From assembly GCA_934463425.1 (NCBI GenBank), contig CAKSJP010000011.1:6690-70689 (forward strand): 64,000 nucleotides of DNA, given 5' to 3'. How positions within the stretch are numbered: the stretch's first letter is position 1; the number at the start of each line of letters is the position of its first letter. The notes beneath the pieces are model-generated. The model searched no databases, had not been told where the DNA came from, and worked only from the letters and a program-made list of their open reading frames with translations. This document shows positions 36,398-47,575 of the stretch, in pieces. The DNA is from an uncultured Ruminococcus sp. GTDB lineage: Bacteria > Bacillota > Clostridia > Oscillospirales > Ruminococcaceae. The position numbers and the translations under genes were made by a program.

Positions 36398-36460
36398 TCC
36401 CCGATTATGCAGCATATCCGGTAAAGTTTTCAAAAAATACACAATCCCACTGCATTCCTA

Positions 36461-36469
36461 TGCTATAAT
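36461..36469 (+). promoter_or_regulatory. Extended -10 promoter
   Basis: TGCTATAAT (36461-36469), 48 bp before the ATG of the zinc-ribbon membrane protein; no good -35. Confidence 0.6.
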
Positions 36470-36516
36470 TTTCTTCATAGAAACAAAACAAAACCGATAC
36501 AACAGGAGGAATCCCT

Positions 36517-37668
36517 ATGGCAAAAAAGAAATCGAAAACCACAGCAGACACCGCTGCCGAAAGCACAGCAAAACCGGCAAAAAAGCCCTCCCGCGCCGGT
36601 GCAGTGTTCGGGTTGATCCTGCTGTTTTTGCTGACACTGCTCTTCGGCATCTGTCTGCTGCTGAGTATCACGCTGCATACCATCGTGCCGCAGAACGCCC
36701 TTTCCAAGGCGGTCTCCCAGATGGATCTGTCCCAGGCACAGCTCTGCGATGACGGCAAAATGCAGCCGCTCGGAAAATGCATGTATGACTGGTATTTCTG
36801 GAATGCTCCCAATCTCTCAGAGGAATACGCCAATGTTCTGGTACAGCAGCCGGAATTCAACACGCTGCTCTGTGACTATCTGGATGACCTCAGCGGCTAT
36901 TTGTCCGGCGACATCGCCGAACTGCCGGAAGCCAGTGTCACCGATATTGCAGACCTGATGCAGAATGACCTGGGCAGCATCATGCAGGAAGAAACCGGCG
37001 TGATCTTCGCCGAAGCAGACCGCCAGGCACTGGAATGGACGATGGGCGACGATGTAAATGACTGGAACCATACGCTGAAGCACACCATCGGTTCCGGCTT
37101 CGGCAAGTTTCTGGCGCGGATGCTGTGCAGTATTTCCGGCATCATTGTTTTCGGCATCATGACCGCGGCATGCTTCGTGCTGTGGCTGATTCTCGCTGTC
37201 AGAGGGCACTGGCGCAAGGGCAGAATGCTCACCGCCTATGGCTGTGCCGTCGCCATCCCCAGCCTTCTGGTGCTGGCAGGAAGCGGCATAACAGCGCTTC
37301 TGGTCGAGGCGTTCCATGTACCGGATGCGCTGCTCTTTACCAGAAACGGCTTGTCCGTCCTTCTCATCCCGGTGGTGCTGTCCAGTCTGACCGTTGCCCT
37401 GAGCGGCATGATCGTGGCTTCCATCGGCATCTGCACCAACGCCGTTGTCAAGGCAAAGGCAAGGAAAAAGGCTGCGGCTGCAGCTGTGCCGGAAAAGACC
37501 TCTGCGCCGCTGCCCTCTGAGCCGGAGTTCCGCTATACAGAAGCGGACGGTCAGGATCACACAAAAAAGACAGACGACACACCCACTGTAAAGTTCTGCC
37601 CGCACTGCGGCGCAGAAAATCCCCTGGACAGCATGTTCTGCGGTTCCTGCGGCGAAAAAATGCAGTAA
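36517..37668 (+). CDS. Membrane protein with C-terminal zinc ribbon
   Basis: This 383-residue protein has a basic N-terminus, a first transmembrane helix (AVFGLILLFLLTLLFGICLL), an extracytoplasmic region of about 130 residues and three further helices (about 200-310). A cytoplasmic charged linker ends in a zinc ribbon with paired CxxC motifs, CPHCGAENPLDSMFCGSCGE. That zinc ribbon is common on Firmicutes membrane proteins of unknown role. AGGAGGAATCCCT precedes the ATG. It has its own promoter and terminator, so it is not part of the defence operon upstream. Confidence 0.82.
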   Translation: MAKKKSKTTADTAAESTAKPAKKPSRAGAVFGLILLFLLTLLFGICLLLSITLHTIVPQNALSKAVSQMDLSQAQLCDDGKMQPLGKCMYDWYFWNAPNLSEEYANVLVQQPEFNTLLCDYLDDLSGYLSGDIAELPEASVTDIADLMQNDLGSIMQEETGVIFAEADRQALEWTMGDDVNDWNHTLKHTIGSGFGKFLARMLCSISGIIVFGIMTAACFVLWLILAVRGHWRKGRMLTAYGCAVAIPSLLVLAGSGITALLVEAFHVPDALLFTRNGLSVLLIPVVLSSLTVALSGMIVASIGICTNAVVKAKARKKAAAAAVPEKTSAPLPSEPEFRYTEADGQDHTKKTDDTPTVKFCPHCGAENPLDSMFCGSCGEKMQ

Positions 37669-37706
37669 TACAGATTTGTCGGCACAGGGATAAAAGCTAC
37701 ATAGAA

Positions 37707-37750
37707 AAAACGCCGCTGCGGTACCTTTCACAGTACCGCAGCGGCGTTTT
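37707..37750. terminator. Shared bidirectional terminator
   Basis: AAAACGCCGCTGCGGTAC pairs exactly with GTACCGCAGCGGCGTTTT around an 8-nt loop. It lies between convergent genes ending at 37668 (plus) and 37773 (minus). Confidence 0.93.
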
Positions 37751-37772
37751 GGTTTTGCCTTAAAAATCGATT

Positions 37773-38141
37773 TTACTCCGGCAGCTTTTCCGAGGCGACC
37801 TGACAATAGGTGTCCAGATACGCCAACATGCCGAATGCAGTCAGCACGAGCACTGCTCCGTGGACATACAGCATCGCCGCCATGAGGCCATCAGGCATAA
37901 TGCACAAGATCTGTGTCAGAAGCACCGAAAGCGCCGTCATGAAAAAAGCACCGGCATAAATAGCACACAGCATACCCGCAGCAGATCGAAACTGCTCTGT
38001 ATCATAAACCTTTCTGCCGTCCGGCTGCACGGGGTTTCCTGCCAGCAGAAACGGCCACGGCGACAGATTCAGCTTAACGGAAAATACAGTATCCGCAGCG
38101 CCCAGCAGAACAAAACAAAGAAATGGAATCCATCCGCTCAT
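37773..38141 (-). CDS. Small membrane protein, DUF3784-like
   Basis: The 122-residue protein has three hydrophobic stretches (MSGWIPFLCFVLLGAADTVF; GMLCAIYAGAFFMTALSVLL; MAAMLYVHGAVLVLTAFGML). The central FLLAGN...GRKVYDTEQFRSAAG segment resembles the cytoplasmic loop of DUF3784/SdpI-type proteins, but the match is weak. The ATG at 38141 follows AGGAGGTGCTGAAA; the GTG three codons upstream sits on the ribosome binding site. It is 24 bp downstream of glgP, so it may be the third gene of the malQ-glgP operon. Confidence 0.65.
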   Translation of the reverse strand: MSGWIPFLCFVLLGAADTVFSVKLNLSPWPFLLAGNPVQPDGRKVYDTEQFRSAAGMLCAIYAGAFFMTALSVLLTQILCIMPDGLMAAMLYVHGAVLVLTAFGMLAYLDTYCQVASEKLPE

Positions 38142-38165
38142 TTTCAGCACCTCCTGTGCCTTCTG

Positions 38166-40528
<2,363 letters not shown>

Positions 40529-40532
<4 letters not shown>

Positions 40533-42124
40533 GACTTCTTCTCCCTTTTTCTCAGTTTCATCGATGCATTCACTGCATCCGCTTTTTCTGCAGCCTTCGC
40601 TGCTGCCTTCTGCCGCTTCTTGGAGATCGGCTTTTCCTTGGACTTTTCCGGCAGCCGGTTGTACAGCTCATTCAGCTGATAGATCCGCTTCGCCAGTCTG
40701 GGATTAAAATCGCTGGTCAGTGTGCGGTACTGCCAGTTGCCGCCTGTTGTAGACGGTGTATTCATCCGTCCCTCCGGCCCGGCATCCAAAAAGTCCTGCA
40801 TCTGCGCCACTGCAAGCCGGGCGGTGCTGCTCCAGGTGAGCCGCAGGATCGCTGCCGGCAGATCGTTTGCACTCCGGCAGTGGAGATAGCGCTTCGCAAA
40901 GGCGATGGTCTTGGACGGCGAGCCGTGGATCCATCCCCGCAGCGTCATGTTGTCGTGCGTCCCGGTATAGGCAACACAGTTGGGTGTCTCAAAGTTCTGC
41001 GGCAGATAGGTGCTTGCCGGATCATTGTCAAAGGCAAACTGCAGCACCTTCATGCCCGGATACCCGGAATCCTGCAGCAGCTGACGCACCTCCGGTGTCA
41101 CAAAGCCCAGATCCTCTGCAATAATCGACAGGTCGCCCAGCGCCTCCTTCACCGCATGGAACAGATCCATGCCCGGACCCTTGCGCCATTCGCCCACCTC
41201 TGCGGTCTTTTTGCCGTAGGGAATGGCATAAAAGCTCTCAAAGCCCCGGAAGTGGTCAATGCGCACCGTGTCATACAGTGTTGCTGCGCTCTTCAGACGG
41301 TCGATCCACCAGGCGAATCCGGTCTCCTTGTGATAGCTCCAGTCATACAGCGGATTGCCCCACAGCTGACCAGTAGGTGAGAACACATCCGGCGGACAGC
41401 CTGCCACATCCACTGGCTTGCGCTCCTTGTCCAGCAGGAACAGCTCCGGGTGTTCCCAGACATCCACGCTGTCATATGCCACATAAATGGGAATATCCCC
41501 CACAATGGAAATGCCGTTTTCGTTGCAGTACGCCTTGAGCTCGCCCCACTGCTGATAGAACCAGTACTGCAGCACACAGTAATAGTCGATCTCGTCGGCA
41601 TACTGCTCCCGTGCCGCTTCCAGCGCCTCCGGCTCACGCATTGCCAGATCGGTCTCCCACTGATACCAGGGCTTTCCGGCGTGGGCATCCTTCAGCGCCA
41701 TAAACAAAGCATATTCCGGCAGCCAGTTCTTTTGTGCTTCACAAAATGCCAGATATTCCGGCGCATCCTTCTGGAATCGGTTATACGCGGTCCGCAGCAC
41801 GTGGAAGCAGTAGTTGTATACCCGTGCATAATCCACCCGGCGCGGATCTTCACCCCAGTTGATGTTCTCATAGTCCGGTGGTGCCAGATAGCCTTTTTTC
41901 TCCAGACGCTGAAAATCGATGAAATACGGATTTCCGGCATGGACAGAAAAGGACTGATACGGCGAATCGCCATAGCTCGTAGGAGAAAGCGGCAGGATCT
42001 GCCATACCTGCATGCCGCAGTCCCGCAGGAAGTTGGCGAACATATACGCCGAATCTCCCAGCTTGCCGATGCCAAACTCTGACGGCAGGCTGGAAATGTG
42101 CATTAAAATACCACTTTTTCGCAT
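40529..42124 (-). CDS. malQ: 4-alpha-glucanotransferase (amylomaltase)
   Basis: MalQ (GH77) disproportionates short maltodextrins into longer chains for GlgP. The 531-residue protein shows ISSLPSEFGIGKLGDSAYMF, WQILPLSPTSYGDSPYQSFS, VRIDHFRGFESFYAIP (nucleophile Asp), SIIAEDLGFVTPEVRQLL (acid/base Glu) and YTGTHDNMTLRGW. A basic tail (about 30 residues, KSKEKPISKKRQKAAAKAAE) extends past the usual end of the family. TAGGAGGT precedes the ATG at 42124. A promoter candidate lies far upstream at 42714-42742. Confidence 0.96.
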
Positions 42125-42141
42125 GATAATACCTCCTATAT

Positions 42142-42216
42142 GCCGCATGTCACATATTGCATACGGCTTTTTTTGATACAGCTGCGTCTGTCATTCCGCG
42201 GCAGACGCAGCTGTAT
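42142..42216. other. Two tandem strong hairpins before malQ
   Basis: Hairpin 1: GCCGCATG with CATACGGC (42142-42167), then seven T on the plus strand. Hairpin 2: a perfect 15-bp stem, ATACAGCTGCGTCTG with CAGACGCAGCTGTAT (42176-42216), then ATTTTTT. Both look like plus-strand terminators, yet no plus-strand gene precedes them; on the minus strand they fall in the malQ leader. Confidence 0.7.
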
Positions 42217-42269
42217 ATTTTTTGCATTTCCGCACAGACTACAGGCAGCAAGAAAAAAGAGGTGATTCC

Positions 42270-42671
42270 TTGAAACTGCATCACAAGCCCTGTGAACTCT
42301 GCTGGTTCTTTCTGCTGGGGGCTTTTGTCTATAGCCTGCTGGAGATCGCTTGCCGGGGCTATACCCACTGGACCATGACGCTCACCGGCGGTGCCGCCGC
42401 AGTGGGGCTCTACCTGATCCATGCTGCTGCACCGCCCCGGACTCAGCTGCTGCAGTATGGATGCGGCGCAATACTCATCACTGCCCTGGAATTTACCGTG
42501 GGTGTCGCAGACAATCTCGTCATGGGCTGGAACGTCTGGGACTACAGCAGCATGCCGCTGAACCTGTACGGTCAGATCTGCCTGCCGTTCACCGGTCTGT
42601 GGTTTCTGCTGTGCATTCCGGCATTCGGCATCTGCCGCATCGCAGAAAAGCGGTTTCACCCTGTTTCCTGA
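42270..42671 (+). CDS. CmpB-like putative ABC-transporter membrane protein
   Basis: The 133-residue integral membrane protein has four hydrophobic segments and the LEFTVGVADNLVMGWNVWDY and MPLNLYGQICLPFTGLWF motifs of the family annotated as putative ABC-transporter type IV (CmpB, PF06541-like). Its real function is unknown and it has no ATPase partner here. A TTG start at 42270 is proposed because AAAGAGGTGATTCC lies directly upstream and no ATG is available. It stands alone on the plus strand opposite a probable malQ leader transcript. Confidence 0.8.
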   Translation: MKLHHKPCELCWFFLLGAFVYSLLEIACRGYTHWTMTLTGGAAAVGLYLIHAAAPPRTQLLQYGCGAILITALEFTVGVADNLVMGWNVWDYSSMPLNLYGQICLPFTGLWFLLCIPAFGICRIAEKRFHPVS

Positions 42672-42713
42672 AGGATGTGCATCTCCGGAAACTACAGCAG
42701 CTTCTTCCTCCTT

Positions 42714-42742
42714 AGTATAGCACAAACCCGATCTTTGTGCAA
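42714..42742 (-). promoter_or_regulatory. Minus-strand promoter reading toward malQ
   Basis: TTGCAC (42742-42737), 17-bp spacer, extended -10 TGCTATACT (42722-42714). The next minus-strand gene is malQ, 590 bp away, across the whole CmpB-like gene on the other strand. Confidence 0.6.
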
Positions 42743-42818
42743 GAGGAATCATAGAAAATAAACCGGTTTTGTGAAAAAATAGTACGATTCAATCATGAAA
42801 TCGAAACATATCTGTGCA

Positions 42819-42855
42819 AAAAAGCATCATTTCCCGATTGGGAAATGATGCTTTT
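42819..42855 (-). terminator. Terminator after pyrB
   Basis: AAAAGCATCATTTCCC pairs exactly with GGGAAATGATGCTTTT, 4-nt loop; symmetric, 34 bp after the pyrB stop. Confidence 0.93.
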
Positions 42856-42888
42856 CTGTATTTTCCAGGAAATTGTCCCCAAAGCAGC

Positions 42889-43974
42889 TTAGTGCTCCAT
42901 CAGCAGACGCTCGTTGCAGAACTCACATTCCAGCAGCGAGTTGCCCAGCGGAATGAAGCTCTTCGGCAGATAGGTCTCAGTGCAGGTGATGCAGTTGGGG
43001 TTCTTGCAGGCTGCGCCGGGGAATGTCTTGCCGTGCAGCAGTGTGGTGTGGGCGTCCAGATTCAGCATGGTGATAATCAGCGCCATGCGGACGTACATGC
43101 CGTACTTTGCCTGCTTGAAGTACATCGCCCGGGGATCATCGTCCAGAGCCACCTCGATCTCGTCCACACGGGGCAGCGGATGGAGCACGATCAGATCCTT
43201 TTTCGCTGCCTGCATCTTCTTGACGGTGAGGATATAGGTGTCCTTCTGCGCCAGATATTCCTCCCGGCTGGCGAAGCGCTCCTGCTGGATCCGTGTCATA
43301 TACAGCACATCCAGCATCGGCAGCGCCTCTTCCAGAGAGGCGATCTCTTCATACTCGCAGTTGCTGGCATTGAGAATATCCTTTACATAGGACGGCAGCC
43401 CCAGTTCCGGTGTGGAGATGAGGATAAAGCGGTTGCCCTCAAAGCAGGACATGGCCTTCAGCAGCGAGTGCACCGTTCTGCCGTTGATGAGGTCGCCGCA
43501 GAGACCGATGGTCAGGTGATCCAGTCTGCCCTTTTCGCATTTCAGCGTCAGCAGGTCGGTCAGGGTCTGGGTGGGGTGGAGGTGTCCGCTGTCACCGGCA
43601 TTGATGACCGGACAGTCTGCGGACAGCGCCGCAGCCTTTGCCGCACCGGCAACCGGATGGCGCATGACCAGGATATCCGCATAGCCGCTGACGATCTTGG
43701 TGGTATCTTTCAGTGTCTCACCCTTGGAAACGGACGAGTTTGCCGGATTGTCGAAACCGATCAGTCTGCCGCCCAGACGCAGCATTGCGGTCTGGAAGGA
43801 CATCTGGGTACGGGTAGACGGCTCATAGAACAGGGTCGCCATGATCTTGTTGCTGCAGGCGCCTGCGTAGATCTCCGGGTGATTCTTGATCTGCTCCCCC
43901 AGGTCTACCACCTGCTTCCACCAGGAAACAGGATAATCGTTCAGGTCGATCAGATGCGGATACGGTGAAATCAT
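42889..43974 (-). CDS. pyrB: Aspartate carbamoyltransferase with PyrI-like zinc tail
   Basis: PyrB makes N-carbamoyl-aspartate, the first committed step of pyrimidine synthesis. The 361-residue protein has the carbamoyl-phosphate site YEPSTRTQMSFQTA, GDSGHLHPTQTLTDL, and VLHPLPRVDEI, typical of the catalytic chain (about 300-310 residues). About 50 extra residues follow, with CKNPNCITC and LECEFCNE: the four-Cys zinc site of the regulatory chain PyrI, without PyrI's nucleotide-binding domain. GGAGGTACAATATC precedes the ATG. The upstream neighbours are an HD hydrolase and asnB on the same strand. Confidence 0.93.
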   Translation of the reverse strand: MISPYPHLIDLNDYPVSWWKQVVDLGEQIKNHPEIYAGACSNKIMATLFYEPSTRTQMSFQTAMLRLGGRLIGFDNPANSSVSKGETLKDTTKIVSGYADILVMRHPVAGAAKAAALSADCPVINAGDSGHLHPTQTLTDLLTLKCEKGRLDHLTIGLCGDLINGRTVHSLLKAMSCFEGNRFILISTPELGLPSYVKDILNASNCEYEEIASLEEALPMLDVLYMTRIQQERFASREEYLAQKDTYILTVKKMQAAKKDLIVLHPLPRVDEIEVALDDDPRAMYFKQAKYGMYVRMALIITMLNLDAHTTLLHGKTFPGAACKNPNCITCTETYLPKSFIPLGNSLLECEFCNERLLMEH

Positions 43975-44063
43975 GATATTGTACCTCCGTTGTTTTCTCC
44001 GAAGTCATGCATTGACTCCGGGAATCTATGGCAATGCCGCCGGTTTTCAGCGGTCTTGTCGGC

Positions 44064-44732
44064 TTATAAAATATTGCTGCCGTTGATGTACATCTTGAAC
44101 TTTTTGTCAAAGAACAGCGCCGCGCGCTTGGACAGCAGCATGCGCTCCATGAAGATCTCGAAATATTCCAGCACAGAAGAGATCTCTGTGTCAATGGTCA
44201 GATCCAGCACAATGGATCTCTGGTCGTCGCTGAAATGCAGGTTGGAATATTCCACCGCATAATTCACGCGGTCGTGGATATCGAAGGTCATAAAGTCGGT
44301 ATTGCGCACACGGCTGCGGCGCACATCAGTCTTGTCGGCAATAATCAGCGCCGCCGAAATGGCATCCACCGGCTGTGCCGTCCCCTCATCGTGGTTACCG
44401 ATGGCGGAGATGATGGAGCAGATCTCATCCACCGGCATTTCCAGACGGTCGAGAAGCCGGAACGCCATGACTGCGCCGCTCTGGGCGTGGTCGTTGCGGT
44501 TGATGACATTGCCGATATCGTGGAGAAAGCCGGCGATCTTCGCCAGTTCCACCTGGCGCGCCGGATACTGCAGCGTCTCCAGGATCATGGCAGCGTTATG
44601 CGCCGCCTTTTCCACATGGGCAAAGGAATGTTCGGTATAGCCGATGGCCGCCAGGGACATATCGGCGCGGCGGATATACTCCCGGATGTCGGGATTCTGC
44701 CGGATATAAGCATAGGTTACATGACTTGCCAT
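44064..44732 (-). CDS. HD-domain phosphohydrolase
   Basis: The 222-residue protein carries a metal-dependent HD domain: EHSFAHVEKAAHNAA (first His), GFLHDIGNVINRNDHAQSG (the HD pair and following His) and IGNHDEG. The C-terminal DVRRSRVRNTDFMTFDIHDR and beta-strand region are shared with a group of Firmicutes HD proteins of unknown substrate. A nucleotide or cyclic nucleotide substrate is likely for the fold, but nothing here decides which. The ATG follows AAAGGAGC by 12 bp and lies 18 bp after the asnB stop. Confidence 0.88.
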   Translation of the reverse strand: MASHVTYAYIRQNPDIREYIRRADMSLAAIGYTEHSFAHVEKAAHNAAMILETLQYPARQVELAKIAGFLHDIGNVINRNDHAQSGAVMAFRLLDRLEMPVDEICSIISAIGNHDEGTAQPVDAISAALIIADKTDVRRSRVRNTDFMTFDIHDRVNYAVEYSNLHFSDDQRSIVLDLTIDTEISSVLEYFEIFMERMLLSKRAALFFDKKFKMYINGSNIL

Positions 44733-44750
44733 TTGTTTTCAGCCGCTCCT

Positions 44751-46625
44751 TTATGCGCCGCATGCCTCCGGGAAGTAGATCTGATACCATACCAGGAACA
44801 TATACAGCGTCCAGATCTTTCGGCTGTTGTCTGCCTTTCCGGCACGGTGATCGTCCAACAGGTGCACCAGCTTTTCGGTGTGGAAAAAGCGGTTTGCCTC
44901 ATCGCTCTCAAAGCGCTCCCGGACAATGCTGTAGTATTTCTCTTCTTTCAGCCAGACACGAATGGGCACCGGAAAGCCTAGCTTTTTCTTGGCTGCGGTT
45001 TTTGCCGTCTGGGGCGGAGTGTCCTTCTTGGCAGCCAGGCGCATGGCATACTTGGTGATATACGGGGTCTTTTCGTCGGTGACCGCCTCCCGTGTCACAC
45101 GATAGCGTGTGGGGATCTGCTCTGCCAGCTCCATGACCTTTTTGTCCAGGAACGGCACGCGCAGCTCCAGAGAGTTCGCCATGCTCATCTTGTCGGCTTT
45201 CAACAGGATATCCCCTGCCATCCACATGTGGAGATCCAGGTACTGCATCTTGGTCACGTCGTCCTGATCCTGCACCTTGTCATAGAAAGGCTTGGTGATC
45301 GCCATGGGATCGGGCGCATTGGTGCGGATCTTCAGCAGTGCCTTGCGCTCCTCCGGCGTAAACATATAGGCGTTGCCGATAAAGCGCTCTTCCAGATCCT
45401 TGCCCTTGCGCACCAGGAAGTTTCTGCCGCGGTGCGCCGGCATTTTTTCTGCAATGTGACCGATGCCGCGGCGCAGTCCCCGGGGCAGCTTGTCATAAGC
45501 AGACCCGCCCGGTTCGCTGTAGACGTTATAGCCGCCGAAGATCTCGTCTGCGCCCTCGCCGGACAGCACTACCTTCAGCGACTGAGATGCCAGATTGCAC
45601 ACGAAATACAGGGCGATGGCTGCCGGGTCTGCCAGCGGTTCGTCCATGTGATACTGGATCATAGGCAGCTTTTCCCAGTATTCCTCCGGGGTGATGACCT
45701 TGTTGTAGTTCTTCTTGCCGATGGCCTCAGAAAAGCCCTTTGCCCAGCCGATCTCGTTATAGCGCTCTTCTGTGCCAAAGCCGACGGTAAAGGTCTTATC
45801 CACATCGGCGATGGCTGCCACATAGCTGGAATCCACGCCGCTGGACAGGAACGAGCCGACTTCGACATCGGCGATCTTATGCGCCTTTACACTGTCGTGG
45901 AAGGTATCCGAAATGCGGTTGACCCAGGTGTCCAGATCAGGCTTCTGGTCTGCCTTAAAGTGCACATCCCAATAGCGCTTCATCTCGAACCTGCCGTTCT
46001 GATAGGTGAAATAATGTGCCGGCGGCAGCTTATACACCCCCTGGAAAAAGGTCTCGTCACAGGGCGAATACTGAAAGGTCAGATAGTTTTCCAGCGCCGC
46101 GGTGTTCAGCACCTTTTTGAAGTGCGGATGACACAAAAAGCTCTTGATCTCCGAGCCGAACAGGAAGGTCTCTCCCATCTGGGCGTAATACATCGGCTTG
46201 ATGCCGAAATAATCTCTTGCGCCGAAGAGCTTTTTCTCCCGCTTATCCCAGATCACAAAGGAGAACATGCCGCGGAGCTGCTGCAGCAGGTCTGCACCGT
46301 ACTCCTGATAACCGTAGATCAGCACCTCAGAGTCCGTCTGGGTGGCAAAGTGATAGCCTGCCTCCATCAGACGGGCGCGGATCTCCTGATAGTTATAGAT
46401 CTCGCCGTTGAACAGCAGCGCCAGATTGCCGTCCTCGCTGTACAGCGGCTGTGTGCCGGCATCCGAAACGTCAATGATGCTCAGCCGGCGGTGCCCCAGA
46501 GCAATGTCCTCGTCAATATAAGTACCCTCTGCATCCGGACCGCGGTGCTTGATCTTGTCCAGCATCTCGCCCAGGACAGCGTTCGAGTTGTCAATATGAT
46601 TGGTGAATCCTACAAAACCACACAT
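44751..46625 (-). CDS. asnB: Asparagine synthetase (glutamine-hydrolysing)
   Basis: AsnB converts aspartate to asparagine using glutamine and ATP. The 624-residue protein starts MCGFVGF with the N-terminal nucleophile Cys of the Ntn glutaminase domain, then KHRGPDAEGTY and LLFNGEIYNYQEIRARL. The synthetase domain has the PP-loop FLSSGVDSSYVAA and VVLSGEGADEIFGGYN. Length is normal. TAAAGGAGAAAACTT precedes the ATG. It heads a possible operon with the HD hydrolase and pyrB; both AsnB and PyrB consume aspartate. Confidence 0.97.
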   Translation of the reverse strand: MCGFVGFTNHIDNSNAVLGEMLDKIKHRGPDAEGTYIDEDIALGHRRLSIIDVSDAGTQPLYSEDGNLALLFNGEIYNYQEIRARLMEAGYHFATQTDSEVLIYGYQEYGADLLQQLRGMFSFVIWDKREKKLFGARDYFGIKPMYYAQMGETFLFGSEIKSFLCHPHFKKVLNTAALENYLTFQYSPCDETFFQGVYKLPPAHYFTYQNGRFEMKRYWDVHFKADQKPDLDTWVNRISDTFHDSVKAHKIADVEVGSFLSSGVDSSYVAAIADVDKTFTVGFGTEERYNEIGWAKGFSEAIGKKNYNKVITPEEYWEKLPMIQYHMDEPLADPAAIALYFVCNLASQSLKVVLSGEGADEIFGGYNVYSEPGGSAYDKLPRGLRRGIGHIAEKMPAHRGRNFLVRKGKDLEERFIGNAYMFTPEERKALLKIRTNAPDPMAITKPFYDKVQDQDDVTKMQYLDLHMWMAGDILLKADKMSMANSLELRVPFLDKKVMELAEQIPTRYRVTREAVTDEKTPYITKYAMRLAAKKDTPPQTAKTAAKKKLGFPVPIRVWLKEEKYYSIVRERFESDEANRFFHTEKLVHLLDDHRAGKADNSRKIWTLYMFLVWYQIYFPEACGA

Positions 46626-46673
46626 AAGTTTTCTCCTTTATCCGGATAAATTCCGATACGCGCAAAATAACAC

Positions 46674-46702
46674 TTGCAAAATGCTGCATTATCCCTTATA
46701 AT
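46674..46702 (+). promoter_or_regulatory. Promoter of the small membrane protein gene
   Basis: TTGCAA (46674-46679), 17-bp spacer, TATAAT (46697-46702), 42 bp before the ATG. Confidence 0.82.
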
Positions 46703-46744
46703 AGTAACTGAAATGCAAAAGCCTTCAGAAAGGAGTCCTGCATC

Positions 46745-46918
46745 ATGCGCAAAAAACAAAAGCAGCTGCACCGGATCGATGATATCCACAAGCCAAAGCC
46801 GTTTCTGCGCTTCCGGCTGCGTGTTGTGATCGCTTTTTTCATTATATGTATGCTCGCCTGTCTGGTGTACTATATGATCCTCGCCAATGCAGACGCAAGC
46901 CATATTATCACAGGCTGA
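46745..46918 (+). CDS. Small basic single-pass membrane protein
   Basis: A 57-residue protein with a strongly basic N-terminus (MRKKQKQLHRIDDIHKPKPF) and one transmembrane helix (VVIAFFIICMLACLVYYMIL), then a short outside tail. The Lys/Arg-rich head predicts the N-in orientation. AAAGGAGTCCTGCATC precedes the ATG and a good promoter lies upstream, so it is very likely expressed although no family is recognised. It converges on the DUF2185 gene, whose stop codon is 2 bp away. Confidence 0.75.
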   Translation: MRKKQKQLHRIDDIHKPKPFLRFRLRVVIAFFIICMLACLVYYMILANADASHIITG

Positions 46919-46920
46919 TG

Positions 46921-47259
46921 TCAGATCTCCGTCGGCACGTCCTCCGGGTATGCGGTGGGACGATAGCCGGCGGTTTTTTCGTCATAGGCATATGCCGCCT
47001 TCTGCGGCGGTGTCTCTGCGGCCAGAAGCGGCGCGAGCTTCGGCTCGATCTCCAATGCCCGTGCCACAGAGACCAGCAGACTGTTCCCCGGATTGGACAG
47101 CTCCAGCCCGGTCTCGCTGCCCTGAAGCAGCTGCCAGCCAGTGTCCTTTTCCGCGCAGACATGGTCCGTCCGCAGCAAAAGCCGGATCTCTCCGGTCTCA
47201 TAGGCGCGGCGCGTCAGATAGACCAGCCGGCATTCTTCTGAAGATGGGTTTTGTTGCAT
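46921..47259 (-). CDS. DUF2185 (Imm33-like) protein
   Basis: The 112-residue cytosolic protein resembles DUF2185: LVYLTRRAYETGEIRLLLR, then KDTGWQLLQGSE (usual form DSGWRF.SGDE), SNPGNSLLVSVARALEIEP and a C-terminal AYDEKTAGY. Relatives act as immunity proteins in polymorphic toxin loci or as stand-alone proteins; no toxin is next to this gene, so the role is open. AGAGGAG precedes the ATG at 47259. Confidence 0.75.
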   Translation of the reverse strand: MQQNPSSEECRLVYLTRRAYETGEIRLLLRTDHVCAEKDTGWQLLQGSETGLELSNPGNSLLVSVARALEIEPKLAPLLAAETPPQKAAYAYDEKTAGYRPTAYPEDVPTEI

Positions 47260-47431
47260 AACGGTCTCCTCTCTTTCCTGCATAGCCGCAGGTGTTCTGT
47301 CGATATACTATTATATCGCAGTTCTGTCAAAATTGCAAGCCGGCAAAAGAGATTGCCGGGCAAAATGGCAATATGCACAAAATTCACATTGGATTTCCTC
47401 TGAAAATCGAAAAAAAACTGCGGATTTCGGC

Positions 47432-47461
47432 TTGACATTTCACACGATTCTGTGGTATAAT
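47432..47461 (+). promoter_or_regulatory. Promoter of rplM-rpsI
   Basis: TTGACA (47432-47437), 18-bp spacer, TATAAT (47456-47461) preceded by TGG. Confidence 0.9.
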
Positions 47462-47540
47462 AATTCTTGTACTGTCAGAGAGACCGGTTATAATCTTGCG
47501 CAATGCCGGCAGTGCAGCCTGACCCAGCTGCCCTCTGCCT

Positions 47541-47575
47541 GATCCCGCTTTCGGGCGGGGTCGAGATTATTTTTG
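47541..47575 (+). promoter_or_regulatory. Hairpin in the L13 leader
   Basis: GATCCCGC pairs with GCGGGGTC (one G-U) and is followed by GAGATTATTTTT. It sits between the promoter and rplM, in the position of the L13 leader structure known from Firmicutes, which regulates by binding the ribosomal protein. It could also act as an attenuator. Confidence 0.6.

Noticed and set aside
42150..42752. 200-codon minus-strand frame with a promoter in front
   Set aside because: It is antisense to the CmpB-like gene, has no suitable ribosome binding site at its start and no domain; the promoter is better explained as serving malQ.
44026..44044. GGCAATGCCGC before pyrB as another copy of the repeat family
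   Set aside because: Only 11 bases match and there is no inverted partner; treated as chance.
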